A DNA stretch of 64,000 nucleotides from Actinoplanes teichomyceticus ATCC 31121 (GCF_003711105.1 NZ_CP023865.1:1648001-1712000), one strand, 5' to 3'; counted from the stretch's first letter, positions 17,822-27,586 are shown. Made by a program: numbers and translations. Notes: a model not told the origin generated them from the letters alone.

Positions 17822-19624
17822 TCAGTCCGGGTGGTCGACCATGGCGATGAGCTGCTCGACCACCGCGTCCGGTTCGACCGTGCGCTCGCAGACCGCGACC
17901 AGCAGGGTTTCCAGGTCGGGGTAGCCCAGGTCCTCGGCGAGCCGGCGCAGCGGCACCTCGCTGGCCAGGCCGCGGTCGTGCTTGCGGAGAGTCAGACCGA
18001 TCGTGGCCCGGCCCAGGCGTACCTTGTCGGTGATGCTGATGCCGGGCTCGTTCCGCTCGTCGAAGTAGCGGTTGATCTGCATCTGCGCCTGGCTGGACTT
18101 GACGAAGCCGAGCCATTCCCGGCGGGGGCCGCGCGGCGCGTTCGGCTCGACCTCGACGTGCCCGTCGGTCTCCGAGAAGATCTCGACGACGTCGCCGTCG
18201 CGAAGCGGGGAGCCCAGGGGGGCGAGACGTCCGTTGATGGTGGCGGCCAGACACTGGTCGCCCTTCTGCGGGCCCAGTTCGTACGCCAGGTCGACGGGGG
18301 TGGAGCCACCGGGGAGTTCGTAGGCGTTGCCGTGCGCGAAGACGGTGATCTGAGCTTCGGCCAGGTCACATCGGAGCGAGTCGAGGAACTGCGTGGCGTC
18401 GGTGGTGTCCTGCTGCCAGTCCAGCACGCGTTTCAGCCAGGTCAGCTGGTCCGCGCCGGGCGGCTCCTCGGACACCTTGGGATATCGGTAGCTGGTGGCG
18501 ACGCCGTACTCCGAGTACCGGTGCATGGTCTGGGTGCGGATCAGCACCTCGACCAGGCGGCCCTCCGGACCCACCACAGTGGTGTGCAACGAGCGGTACA
18601 GGTTGTTCTTCGGCGAGGCGATGAAGTCCTTGAACCGGCCGGCCACCGGGCGCCAGCGGCCGTGGATCGCGCCCAGCGCCGCGTAACAGTCGGTCTCCGG
18701 ACCGTCCACCACGACCGCGATCCGGGGCAGGTCCAGCGGTACGGTGTGGCCGCCGGCGACGGTGTCCTTCCAGATCGAGTAGTAGTGCCGGGGACGCGGG
18801 GTCACCTCGGCGTCCACCCGGGAGCGGCGCAGCGCGACACGGGCCTTGGCGGACACGTCGGCCAGGTACTCGTTCCATCCGGGACGGTTCTTCACGTGCT
18901 CGTCGATCCGGGCGAACGCGTCCGGCTCCAGGTGGTAGAGCACCACGTCGTCGAGATCGCGCTTGAGCGCCTGGATGCCGAGCCGGTCGCAGAGCGGGAC
19001 CAGCACGTCCAGCGTGGCGTTGGCGATCCGGGCCCGGGAGGCGGGGGAGCGGGCGTCCAGTGTGCGCATGTTGTGCAGCCGGTCGGCCAGCTTGATCACC
19101 AGCACCCGGACGTCCTTGCCGGCCGCGACGATCATCTTGCGGATCGTCTCGCCCTCGGCGGCCTTGCCGTAGAACGCCTTGTCGAACTTGGTCACACCGT
19201 CGACCAGGTGGCTCACCTCGGGGCCGAAGTCGCCGTGCAGCGCCTCGAGGGTGTAGCTGGTGTCCTCCACCGTGTCGTGCAGGAGCGCGGCGACCAGGGT
19301 GGTGGTGTCCATGCCCAACTCGGCGCAGATCTGCGCGACCGCGAGCGGATGCGTGATGTAGGGGTCGCCGGACTTGCGGAACTGGCCGCGGTGCATGCTC
19401 TCGGCGATCGCGTAGCTGCGGCGCAGCACGGCCACATCGGCCGACGGGTGGATGCTGCGGTGCGTGCGCGCCAGCTCGGAGACCGGGTCGTCGTCGTTGC
19501 CCTGGAAACTCAGCAGCGAGCGCAGGCGCTGGGCGAAGCGCAGCGGGCTGGCTGAACCGGCCTGGGACGTGGTGGCCGGCAGGGCACGACCGAGAGCGGC
19601 GCCGTGGCCGGCGTCGACGTCCAC
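17822..19624 (-). CDS. RelA/SpoT homologue lacking ACT domain, altered synthetase site
   Basis: This 600-residue protein metabolises (p)ppGpp. The hydrolase HD domain (about 70-190) is intact: H92, H116-D117 with E120-D121 in LLHDTVEDTS, and D181/N185 in KLADRLHNMRTL. The synthetase domain (about 265-385) keeps RPRHYYSI, GRFKDFIASPKNN and VEVLIRTQTMH, but the usual YDLxAxRV strand is LDLPRIAVVV, losing the conserved Arg. A TGS domain spans about 425-485. The C-terminal zinc-finger/ACT region of full-length Rel is missing (usual length about 750-800). The GTG at 19624 has GAGGGGG upstream. It may be a second, hydrolase-biased homologue. That is inference. Confidence 0.88.
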   Translation of the reverse strand: MDVDAGHGAALGRALPATTSQAGSASPLRFAQRLRSLLSFQGNDDDPVSELARTHRSIHPSADVAVLRRSYAIAESMHRGQFRKSGDPYITHPLAVAQICAELGMDTTTLVAALLHDTVEDTSYTLEALHGDFGPEVSHLVDGVTKFDKAFYGKAAEGETIRKMIVAAGKDVRVLVIKLADRLHNMRTLDARSPASRARIANATLDVLVPLCDRLGIQALKRDLDDVVLYHLEPDAFARIDEHVKNRPGWNEYLADVSAKARVALRRSRVDAEVTPRPRHYYSIWKDTVAGGHTVPLDLPRIAVVVDGPETDCYAALGAIHGRWRPVAGRFKDFIASPKNNLYRSLHTTVVGPEGRLVEVLIRTQTMHRYSEYGVATSYRYPKVSEEPPGADQLTWLKRVLDWQQDTTDATQFLDSLRCDLAEAQITVFAHGNAYELPGGSTPVDLAYELGPQKGDQCLAATINGRLAPLGSPLRDGDVVEIFSETDGHVEVEPNAPRGPRREWLGFVKSSQAQMQINRYFDERNEPGISITDKVRLGRATIGLTLRKHDRGLASEVPLRRLAEDLGYPDLETLLVAVCERTVEPDAVVEQLIAMVDHPD

Positions 19625-19741
19625 CCGGACACCCCCTCACCGATCGTCCATCCTTCTCGCGAAGCATGGCACGCGAACCTGTGGTGACTGAACATCCCAC
19701 GACGCATCACGAGCGGGAATCACCGGAGGATCGCGCGTGCC

Positions 19742-21553
19742 TTACAGCCTAAGCGAGCGAGCGTCATCCGAACGGTCAGTTACCGATAGGCGAACGGTCG
19801 AGTCTTGGGTTGCGGCGGCGGCCTCGGCCCTGGTGAGCAGGCTGGTGAAACGCGCGGCGCCACGAGCCGGTGACACCCAGTCGCCGGAGGTTTCCACCAG
19901 GCGGGTGTCCACCCGCTCCAGCCACGCGAGAATCCGCTCGGTCTCCTCGGCGGACGCGGCGGCCACCGGGCCCGGTCCGGGAAGGACCGTCTCGGCGGTC
20001 AGCCGGGCGGCGTCCAGGGTGGGGCGCGGGTGCTCGCGGGGCGGGGAGGTGGCCGCGGCGGCCAGCCGGCCGTGCCGGATCACCGCGATCTCCCAGCCGC
20101 CCTTGTCGTCCCGCCGCGCCGCGACCATCTCCGGCAGGCGGGTCAGGGCGTCCAGCCGCTGCATCCGGATCAGCGCGCGCAGCAGCGCGATCAGGCGGGA
20201 CCGGACGGTCGCGGCCTCCTCGTACCGCTGCTTGTCGCTGAGCGTCTCGATCCGGGCCAGGATCGCGGCGATCACCGGGCCCGGGTCGCCGGAGGTGGCC
20301 GTGCGGAACGGCAACGCGGCGCGTACGTCGTACTCCTGCGGGGTGATCTCGTGCTCGCACGGCGCCGGGCAGCGGCCCAGCTCGGCCAGCGCGCACGCCG
20401 GTGTCTTGGCGCGCAGCGAGAGTTTGTGGTTGCACTGCCGCAGCGGCACGGCGTCGTAGACCCCGGCCGCGGCCAGCTCGGCGGTGCGCCGGGAGGAGAA
20501 CGGGCCCAGGTAGGTCGCGCCGTCCTCGGCGAACCGCCGGACCACGGACAGGCGTGGGTACGCCTCCGTGGTCAGTTTCAGCCAGACCATCCGCTCCGGA
20601 TACTTCGACCGCCGGTTGTACGGCGGGGCGTGCGACGCGATCAGCCGCAGCTCGCGCACCTCGGCCTCAAGCGAGTGGGCGCACTCCACCGCCTCCACCC
20701 GCACCGCGGCGGTGAGCATCTCGGAGATCCGGGCGCGTTTCTCGGCGGCGGTGAAGTAGCTGCGCACCCGGGTGGCGACGTCCTTGCTGGTGCCGACGTA
20801 GAGCGGCCGGTCGTCGGCGGCCCGGAAGATGTAGACCCCGGGCACGTGCGGCAGGTTGTCGGCCAGGTGCCGCCGGCTGCGCTGGGCCGGGGTGATCGCC
20901 TTGGCGAACTCGATCGCGTCGCCCAGCGTGTGCACCCGGAAGCTGCCCAGCCGCTCGATCAGCCCGTGCAGCACGTCGACGGTGGCCTTGGCGTCGTCCA
21001 GCGCCCGGTGGGTGGGCTCCACCGCGGAGCGGAAGAACCGGGCCAGGGTGCCCAGCTTGCGGTTGGGCACCTCGTCGCGGGTCAGCGCCCGGCGGGCCAG
21101 GGCCGCGGTGTCCAGCACCCGGGGCGCGGGCCACGGGTAGCCGTGCCGGGCGCAGGCGGCCTTGAGGAAACCCACGTCGTACGGCGCGTTGTGGGCGACC
21201 AGCACCGCGCCGCGCAGGAACTCCAGCAGGGCCGGCAGCACCGTCTCGATCGGCGGGGCCGGGCGCAGCATGGCCTCGGTGATGCCGGTCAGCACGGTGA
21301 TGAACGGCGGCAGCGGCTGGCCCGGGTTGACCAGCGTGCCGAACTCGCCGAGCCGCTGCCCGCCGCGCACCTTGACCGCGCCGATCTCGGTGATCCCGCC
21401 GCCGTCCGGAGCGCCACCGGTGGTCTCCAGGTCGAGCACCACGAAGGTGGTGTCGGCCAGGGACACCGCGGCCGGATCCACCGAGCCGTCGGCGGACAGC
21501 AGCGTGTCCAGAGTGCCCTGCACGTAAGCCCGTTGTGCCACGGCGGGCAACAC
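19742..21553 (-). CDS. DEDD 3'-5' exonuclease fused to UvrC-type GIY-YIG nuclease
   Basis: This 603-residue protein joins two nuclease domains. Residues about 37-200 form a DnaQ-like exonuclease (FVVLDLETTGG, VLVAHNAPYDVGFLK, THRALDDAKAT supply the DEDDh acids). Residues about 235-320 form a GIY-YIG domain (PGVYIFRAADDRPLYVGTSK, then RVRSYF). The rest resembles the UvrC mid-region with four cysteines (QCNHKL, CALAELGRCPAPC). The architecture and position match Rv2191, recalled as a UvrC-like repair protein. It has GTG/TTG start options at 21553, 21550 and 21541. It diverges from the NYN gene. A role in DNA repair is expected from the domains. Confidence 0.9.
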   Translation of the reverse strand: MLPAVAQRAYVQGTLDTLLSADGSVDPAAVSLADTTFVVLDLETTGGAPDGGGITEIGAVKVRGGQRLGEFGTLVNPGQPLPPFITVLTGITEAMLRPAPPIETVLPALLEFLRGAVLVAHNAPYDVGFLKAACARHGYPWPAPRVLDTAALARRALTRDEVPNRKLGTLARFFRSAVEPTHRALDDAKATVDVLHGLIERLGSFRVHTLGDAIEFAKAITPAQRSRRHLADNLPHVPGVYIFRAADDRPLYVGTSKDVATRVRSYFTAAEKRARISEMLTAAVRVEAVECAHSLEAEVRELRLIASHAPPYNRRSKYPERMVWLKLTTEAYPRLSVVRRFAEDGATYLGPFSSRRTAELAAAGVYDAVPLRQCNHKLSLRAKTPACALAELGRCPAPCEHEITPQEYDVRAALPFRTATSGDPGPVIAAILARIETLSDKQRYEEAATVRSRLIALLRALIRMQRLDALTRLPEMVAARRDDKGGWEIAVIRHGRLAAAATSPPREHPRPTLDAARLTAETVLPGPGPVAAASAEETERILAWLERVDTRLVETSGDWVSPARGAARFTSLLTRAEAAAATQDSTVRLSVTDRSDDARSLRL

Positions 21554-21645
21554 TAGAGCGGGGGTACGACAGAAACCGAGCCCGGCCGTAAAAGATCACT
21601 TGACTCGACAAGCGTTTTGCCGGGCCACGGTGTGAGAATGGGGAG

Positions 21646-23079
21646 ATGTCCGCGCCGCTGAACCCCGCCGACCGCCCCGCAGAGGAGGCGGCGCCGACGG
21701 CTGCGGATCTCACCGCGCAGACGGTCCCGCAGGACGGCGTCGTCGCGCCCGAGCCGATCCTCCCCGAGCCGGCCATGCCCGAGCCGATCCTCCCCGAGCC
21801 CGTCCGTCAGCGGATCATGACGCTGGCCGCCGCGGCGCTGCCCGGCCTGCCCGCCGACGAGATCCCGGTCGCGCTGCGCCGGGTCGCCCGCTTCGCGCCG
21901 AACCGGCGGGCCCGGCTCGGCGGCCGGGAGATCGCCGCCCAGCTCACCGCCGACCCGCTGTTCCGCCAGCGGATCGGCACCCGGATCGTCACCGAGGCGG
22001 GCGATCTGGGGGCCGCCGTGACCGGCGGGCTGGCGCCGGCCGCGGCCGACCCGGTGGAGGTCGCCGCGCTGGCCTACCTGGCCCGCCCGGACGGCTGGCG
22101 GGAGCTGATCGACGCGGCCGGCGACGTGGTCCGGGCCGATGCGGACAGCGCGGCCCAGGCGGACCGGCTGCGCGCCGCCGAGCAGCGCGCCACCCGTGCC
22201 GAGCACGACCGGGCGGTGGCCCGGGTGGAGGCCGACAAGCTGCGCGACGAGCTGGCCCGGGTCCGCGAGGAGCTCGGCCAGCTGCGCGAGGAGGCCCGCA
22301 CCACGGCCCGGGCGCTGCGCGAGGCACAGGCCGCGCAGAAGCGCGCGGCCGAGCTGCTGGCCACGGAGAAGGGGCGCGCGGCACGCGCCGCCCTGGACCA
22401 CGAGGCGGAGGTACGCCGGATGCGCTCCCGGCTCGCCGACGCCGAGGCCGCCGCGGCCACCGGCAGGCAGGCGGTCAAGGACGCCCGGGCGGTCGACGAC
22501 GCCCGGCTCTGGCTGCTGCTCGAGACGATCGGGCAGGCCGCCTCCGGGCTGCGCCGGGAGCTGGCCCTGGACCCGAGCGACCGGCTGCCCGCCGACTTCG
22601 TGGCGGATGCCGCGGCCGACCGTCCCGGCGCGCCGGAGCGTTCCCGGGCGCGCGCCCAGGACACCGACGACCCCGGCCGGCTCGACCAGCTGCTCGCGCT
22701 GCCGCGCGCCCACCTGATCGTGGACGGGTACAACGTGACCAAGCGCGGCTTCGCCGACATCTCCCTGGAGCAGCAGCGCAAACGCCTGATCACCGGGCTG
22801 GGCGGGATCGCCGCGCAGACCGGCGACGAGGTGACCGTGGTCTTCGACGGGGCCGAGCGGGTGCACGGCCTGCCGCCCGCGCCGCGCGGCGTGCGGGTGC
22901 TCTTCTCCCGTAAGGGCACCACCGCGGACGAGCTGATCCGGCAGCTGGTCCGGGCCGAGCCGCCGGGCCGCCCGGTGGTGGTGGTCTCGTCCGACCGGGA
23001 GGTGGCCGACGGGGTGCGCCGGCACGGGGCGTACCCGATGGGCGCGGACTCGTTGCTGCGCCGTCTGGCCCGGTCCTGA
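21646..23079 (+). CDS. NYN (YacP-like) domain RNase-fold protein with coiled coil
   Basis: This 477-residue protein has an N-terminal Pro/Glu tract with PEPILPEP twice, then a helical region, a long charged coiled coil (about residues 165-285, rich in Arg/Glu/Ala), and a C-terminal YacP-type NYN domain (about 345-475). HLIVDGYNVTKRGF, EVTVVFDGAE and VVVVSSDREVADG supply the PIN-like acidic residues. NYN domains cleave RNA. GGGGAG abuts the ATG at 21646, too close for normal spacing, so translation may be leaderless or begin slightly further in. The RNA target is unknown. Confidence 0.85.
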   Translation: MSAPLNPADRPAEEAAPTAADLTAQTVPQDGVVAPEPILPEPAMPEPILPEPVRQRIMTLAAAALPGLPADEIPVALRRVARFAPNRRARLGGREIAAQLTADPLFRQRIGTRIVTEAGDLGAAVTGGLAPAAADPVEVAALAYLARPDGWRELIDAAGDVVRADADSAAQADRLRAAEQRATRAEHDRAVARVEADKLRDELARVREELGQLREEARTTARALREAQAAQKRAAELLATEKGRAARAALDHEAEVRRMRSRLADAEAAAATGRQAVKDARAVDDARLWLLLETIGQAASGLRRELALDPSDRLPADFVADAAADRPGAPERSRARAQDTDDPGRLDQLLALPRAHLIVDGYNVTKRGFADISLEQQRKRLITGLGGIAAQTGDEVTVVFDGAERVHGLPPAPRGVRVLFSRKGTTADELIRQLVRAEPPGRPVVVVSSDREVADGVRRHGAYPMGADSLLRRLARS

Positions 23080-23142
23080 CCTCTTGTCGTCGCGTCCGCC
23101 GCCACGTGGCGTGATCATGGGCAGGACCTAGGATCATCGGTC

Positions 23143-24399
23143 ATGACCGTCCGGTTGTGGGCTCTCGTCACGCTCGGGGTGCTGCTGGCGGCGCTCGCGG
23201 TCGTCGCGGCGCTGACGGTGCCCTGGCACCGCGCGCCCGCGCCGCGCGCCGACCAGATCGCCGCGCTCGGCCAGCTGCCCGCCGAACAGGTGGCCCGGGC
23301 CCGGCAGTTCCGCTCCGAGCTGCGGCCCGGCGGTTACCTGAGCATGGCGGTGGGGTTGCTGGTGACGCTGGCGCTCGGCCTCACCCCGGCCGGCGCGCGG
23401 CTGGTCGAGCTGGCCGGGCGGCCGTTCGGCGGCCACTGGCTGGCCCGCGCGGTGCTCGGCGGCCTGCTCGTGGTGCTCGCCGGGGAGCTGCTCACGCTGC
23501 CGTTCGCGGCCTGGCGGCACACCATCGCGGTGCGGTACGGCATCTCCACCCAGTCCTGGGGCGGCTGGAGCGTCGACCTGCTGAAATCCCTCGCGGTCGG
23601 GGCGGTGCTGGGCGGGTTGGCGCTGGCCGGCTTCTTCACCGTCACGCACTTCGCGCCGCGCTGGTGGTGGGCGTTCGGCGCGGCCGGCGCGGCCGGGCTG
23701 GTGGTGCTGCTCTCATTCGTGCTGCCGGTGCTGGTCGAGCCGGTCTTCAACAGGTTCACCCCGATGCCGGACGGCCCGCTGCGCACCGAACTGATCGCCC
23801 TGGCCGACGCCGACGGCGTACCGGTGCGCGACGTGCTCGTCGCCGACGCGTCCCGGCGCACCCGGGCGGTCAACGCGTACGTCTCCGGCCTCGGCCCGAC
23901 CCGGCGGATCGTCGTCTACGACACCATGCTGACCGAGGCCACCCCGGACGAGGTGCTCTCGGTGGCCGCGCACGAGCTCGGGCACGCCAAGGACGGCGAC
24001 GTGCTCACCGGGACGATCCTGGGCGCGCTCGGCGCCGCGGTCGCGGTGATCGCGGTCTACCTGCTCGGCTCCTGGTCCGGGCTGCTGCGCCTGGCCGGGG
24101 TCGACTCGATCGGCGAGCCGCGCGCGATCGGCCTGCTACTGGCCCTGGCCGCGATCGCCGGGCTGGCCGCCGGACCGGTCCAGGCGTTCGTCTCCCGCCG
24201 CATCGAGGCCCGCGCCGACCGGCACGCCCTGGCGCTGACCGGCGACCCGCAGACCTTCGAGGCGATGCAGCGCCGCCTCGGCACCGTCAACCTGTCCGAT
24301 CCCGATCCACCCAGCTGGGAGTTCCTGATGTTCGCCTCGCACCCGTCCACCGTGCAGCGGATGGCCGCGGCCCGCGCGTACGCCCGGGGCGAGCGCTGA
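23143..24399 (+). CDS. M48 family membrane metalloprotease (Ste24/HtpX-like)
   Basis: This 418-residue integral membrane protease has an N-terminal signal-anchor, three or more helices before residue 200, and the zinc site HELGH in SVAAHELGHAKDGD with the third ligand in SRRIEARADRHA. The motif SRRTRAVNAYVSGLGPTRRI is typical of the Ste24/M48 group. It would cleave membrane or misfolded proteins. Its stop overlaps the pimB start (TGATG), so the two are translationally coupled. In M. tuberculosis this place is, as I recall, held by NlpC/P60 Rv2190c, so this is a lineage difference. Confidence 0.9.
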   Translation: MTVRLWALVTLGVLLAALAVVAALTVPWHRAPAPRADQIAALGQLPAEQVARARQFRSELRPGGYLSMAVGLLVTLALGLTPAGARLVELAGRPFGGHWLARAVLGGLLVVLAGELLTLPFAAWRHTIAVRYGISTQSWGGWSVDLLKSLAVGAVLGGLALAGFFTVTHFAPRWWWAFGAAGAAGLVVLLSFVLPVLVEPVFNRFTPMPDGPLRTELIALADADGVPVRDVLVADASRRTRAVNAYVSGLGPTRRIVVYDTMLTEATPDEVLSVAAHELGHAKDGDVLTGTILGALGAAVAVIAVYLLGSWSGLLRLAGVDSIGEPRAIGLLLALAAIAGLAAGPVQAFVSRRIEARADRHALALTGDPQTFEAMQRRLGTVNLSDPDPPSWEFLMFASHPSTVQRMAAARAYARGER

Positions 24400-25529
24400 T
24401 GGGACGTACCCTGCTGGTCACCAACGACTTTCCGCCCCGGCCCGGCGGCATCCAGCAGTTCGTGCACAACCTCGCGGTACGCCAGCCGGCCGGCTCGGTC
24501 GTGGTCTACTCGTCGACCTGGAAGGGCGCGGCGGCGTTCGATGCCGAGCAGCCGTTCGAGGTGGTGCGCGAGGACACCGGGATCCTGCTGCCCACCCCGC
24601 GGGTCGCCCGCCGGGCCGCCGAGCTGGCCCGCTCGCACGGCTGCGACACCGTCCTGTTCGGCGCGGCCGCCCCGCTCGGCCTGCTCGCCCACGGCCTGCG
24701 CCGCGACGCCGGGGTGACCCGCGCGGTGGGCATCACCCACGGGCACGAGATCGGCTGGGCGGCGCTGCCCGGCGCCCGTGGCCTGCTGCGCCGGATCGCC
24801 CGGGGCAACGACGTGATCACCTATCTCGGGGAGTACCAGCGGGTCCGCCTCGATCGGGCCCTGCACGGCCTGACCCGGCTGCGGCGGCTGGCGCCCGGCG
24901 TCGACGTGGACACGTTCCACCCCGGGGTGGACGGGAGCGCGGTGCGCGGGCGGCACGGGCTCGCCGACCGGCCGGTGGTGGTCTGCGTGTCCCGGCTGGT
25001 CCCGCGCAAGGGGCAGGACATGCTCATCCGCGCCCTGCCGGAGATCCGTCGCCGGGTGCCCGGGGCCGCGTTGCTGCTGGTCAGCGGAGGGCCGTACCGG
25101 AAGACCCTGGCCCGCCTGGCCCGGGAGCACGACGTCGAGGCGGACGTGGTGTTCACCGGCTCGGTGCCGTGGGCGCAGCTTCCCGAGCACTACGCCGCCG
25201 GCGACGTGTACGCCATGCCGTGCCGCACCCGTGCCGCCGGCCTGGACGTCGAGGGTCTCGGCATCGTCTACCTGGAGGCGTCCGCGACCGGCCTGCCGGT
25301 GGTCGGCGGCGATTCCGGCGGCGCGCCGGACGCGGTCCGCGAGGGCGAGACCGGGTACGTCGTCGGCGGTTCGGACGTGGCCGCCATCGCCGACCGGGTC
25401 GCCGGTCTGCTGTCCGATCCGGATCGCGCGCGGGCGATGGGTAGGGCGGGGCGCGCGTGGGTGGAGCGGGAGTGGCGCTGGGAGACCCAGGCGGCCCGGT
25501 TGACCGAGTTGCTCAGCCCACCGGGCTGA
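24399..25529 (+). CDS. pimB: Phosphatidylinositol mannosyltransferase PimB-type GT4
   Basis: This 376-residue GT-B glycosyltransferase transfers the second mannose to phosphatidylinositol mono-mannoside on the inner membrane face. LLVTNDFPPRPGGIQQFVHN is the N-terminal acceptor-side motif. VVCVSRLVPRKGQDMLIRAL and the EX7E region DVEGLGIVYLEASATGLPVV form the GDP-mannose site. It matches Rv2188c in sequence and context. The ATG at 24399 overlaps the protease stop. A much longer open frame upstream is the protease gene's shadow. It supports PIM and lipoglycan synthesis. Confidence 0.93.
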   Translation: MGRTLLVTNDFPPRPGGIQQFVHNLAVRQPAGSVVVYSSTWKGAAAFDAEQPFEVVREDTGILLPTPRVARRAAELARSHGCDTVLFGAAAPLGLLAHGLRRDAGVTRAVGITHGHEIGWAALPGARGLLRRIARGNDVITYLGEYQRVRLDRALHGLTRLRRLAPGVDVDTFHPGVDGSAVRGRHGLADRPVVVCVSRLVPRKGQDMLIRALPEIRRRVPGAALLLVSGGPYRKTLARLAREHDVEADVVFTGSVPWAQLPEHYAAGDVYAMPCRTRAAGLDVEGLGIVYLEASATGLPVVGGDSGGAPDAVREGETGYVVGGSDVAAIADRVAGLLSDPDRARAMGRAGRAWVEREWRWETQAARLTELLSPPG

Positions 25530-25781
25530 GTCGCGTCGCGGACTCGGCGGCGGATCTGGCGGGAGGTGGTCACGGCGCCAGCGCGACGACCCCCCACGGT
25601 CGCCAGCAGGCAGACACCGGCCGTGGTATGGCCGGTGCGGGGCGCCGGCGAGTGGCCGTGCCATCCGGGATGCGAACGACGGGGATCCGGGCCGCTGGAG
25701 TCGGCCGGTGGGGTTCGAATCGGCCGGCCTGCCTCGGGTGCCGGGGAGCGCGTCGTGGCGGTCGCGAGGGAGACTGGGCCG

Positions 25782-26129
25782 GTGAGTTCCCCCGACGATG
25801 ACCGGCCCGATCCGGCCCTGCTGGAACGGCTCGGGGTGGCGGCCGGCAAGGTCACGCTGGTGCAGTTCTCCACCGCGTTCTGCGCGCCGTGCCGGGCGAT
25901 GCGCCGGGTCTGCGCGGACGTGGCCGCCCTGCTGCCGGCGGTGCGCCACGTCGAGGTGGACGCCGAGAGCCACCTCGGCGAGGTCCGTGCGCTCAACATC
26001 CGGCGTACCCCGACGCTCCTGATCCTCGGCGGCGACGGCCGGATCGCCAAGCGTGCCACCGGCGTGCCCACGAAAGCGCAGCTGGTCGCCGCCCTGGCCG
26101 GGCTGCTCCCGGTGTCGTCCACCTCCTGA
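25782..26129 (+). CDS. Thioredoxin-fold protein
   Basis: This 115-residue thioredoxin-like protein has the redox site FCAPC in VQFSTAFCAPCRAMRR, with Phe replacing the usual Trp. The cis-Pro is in RRTPTLLIL. The GTG at 25782 has GAGGGA about 10 bases upstream. The frame is open upstream but that stretch has no thioredoxin features. It follows pimB after a 252-base gap and lies opposite the MFS gene. It probably reduces disulfides in the cytosol. A dedicated partner is not visible. Confidence 0.87.
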   Translation: MSSPDDDRPDPALLERLGVAAGKVTLVQFSTAFCAPCRAMRRVCADVAALLPAVRHVEVDAESHLGEVRALNIRRTPTLLILGGDGRIAKRATGVPTKAQLVAALAGLLPVSSTS

Positions 26130-26374
26130 TCGCCTGATCTCACGACCCCCGCGCGCGGCCGGGCGGCACGGGCCGGCGTTGACGGTGGTCTTGCTGCCCG
26201 GTTAGCGAGCGTGAGCGCCAGCCGGCGGTGTCCGGCTGGTGGCGGTGGTGGATCGGTGCTGGTCGGCTGGTGCGGATCGGGCTTCGTGGGGCCGGTTGCC
26301 ACGCCGAGCCGGCCGGCGATCCCGGGCCGGTGCTCGACGTGGTCCCGGCGGTGGTTGTTCGGCGCCGGGGCGGG

Positions 26375-27586
26375 TCAGGCGGGCGCCGGGATCGCGGTCG
26401 GAGCGGGGGCGGTGGCGCGGGTGAGGTTGCGGGAGCCGGGGATCAGCAGCTGGGAGAGGCCCGCGGCGAACAGGACGAACGCGCACCCGACGAGCACCCG
26501 GTCCACCCCGAGACGGGCCGACAGCGGGCCCGCCAGGGCGCTGCCCACCGGCATCGCCAGGAACGAGGTCAGGTAGTCCCAGGAGGTGACCCGGCCCAGC
26601 ATCGCCTGCGGGACCCGGTCCTGGATCGCGGTCTCCCAGGCCACGTCGAAGAACATCAGGCCGCCGTACCCGATGATCGCGCCCACCAGCACGGCGGTCA
26701 GCGTGCCGGGCCAGACGTACGCCAGCGCCCAGACCGGCATCAGCAGCAGCGCCAGCCAGCCGGCCCGCAGCAGGCGCCGGGGCCGTAGGCGCAGCGCCAG
26801 CGCCGAGCCGAGCAGACCGCCCAGCCCTTCGGCTCCGGAGATGTAGCCGATGGCGTGCGCGCCGCCGAGCCGTTTCACCGCGACGAACTGCACCAGCACC
26901 AGGATCACGCCGTTGGCGACGTGGTAGACGGTGGCCCCGAGCAGGCCGCCGAGCAGCCAGTCCCGGCTGCGGATCTCGCGCCACCCGGCGGCGAGTTCCC
27001 GGTACATCGACTCGCGGGAGCCGCGCTCCGCCCGTACCCGCAGGAAAGCGGCGGCGACCCCGGACGCCAGGAAGCTGACCGCATTGACGGCGAAGCCGGC
27101 CGGTGCGCCGAAGGCGGCGACGGTGAGGCCGCCGAGCGCCGGACCGGCGATGCCGCACCCGGTCTGCAGCATGCTGAGCGTGGCATTGGCCCGTTGTCGC
27201 CGGGCGTCCGGGACGAGCAGCGGCTTGAGCGCGCTCATCGCCGGGGTGAAGAACGCGCCCGCGCCGGCCGAGACGACGGTGAGGGCGCAGAGCAGGGACA
27301 GGTGGTAGCCGCCGCGGGCGAACATCACCGCGATGCCGGCCGTGGCGACCAGCCGCACCAGATCGGAGACGACCATGACCGCGCGCGGCTGGAGCCGGTC
27401 GGCCCAGACGCCGCCGAAGAGCGTGCCGGCCAGCATGGTGGCCACCGAGGAGGCCATCACCAGGCCGAGGTCGCGGGTGCCGCCGCCATGAGTGACCACG
27501 GCGACCGCGAGCGCCACGGTCTGGAAGCCGTTGCCGAGCCAGGACAGGGTCTGGCCGGTGGCGAGGAGACGGAAGTCGCGAGTCAT
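26375..27586 (-). CDS. MFS transporter (Bcr/EntS-like), divergent from marR
   Basis: This major-facilitator protein of about 403 residues has twelve predicted helices. FGGVWADRLQPRAVMVVSDL is the loop 2-3 motif A region, with an Asp in GVWADRL. The N-terminus TRDFRLLATGQTLSWLGNG and SALAGPLSARLGVDRVLVG fit the DHA3-type drug exporters. The ATG at 27586 is preferred over a TTG three codons earlier. It diverges from a MarR gene with two AT-rich inverted repeats between them, so MarR probably represses it. The substrate is unknown. Export of a small toxic compound is inference. Confidence 0.88.
   Translation of the reverse strand: MTRDFRLLATGQTLSWLGNGFQTVALAVAVVTHGGGTRDLGLVMASSVATMLAGTLFGGVWADRLQPRAVMVVSDLVRLVATAGIAVMFARGGYHLSLLCALTVVSAGAGAFFTPAMSALKPLLVPDARRQRANATLSMLQTGCGIAGPALGGLTVAAFGAPAGFAVNAVSFLASGVAAAFLRVRAERGSRESMYRELAAGWREIRSRDWLLGGLLGATVYHVANGVILVLVQFVAVKRLGGAHAIGYISGAEGLGGLLGSALALRLRPRRLLRAGWLALLLMPVWALAYVWPGTLTAVLVGAIIGYGGLMFFDVAWETAIQDRVPQAMLGRVTSWDYLTSFLAMPVGSALAGPLSARLGVDRVLVGCAFVLFAAGLSQLLIPGSRNLTRATAPAPTAIPAPA

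Noticed and set aside
25700..25735. GGTTCGAATC resembling the T-loop of a tRNA
   Set aside because: The bases on either side do not form a 5-bp T stem, and no acceptor or anticodon arm can be built around it.
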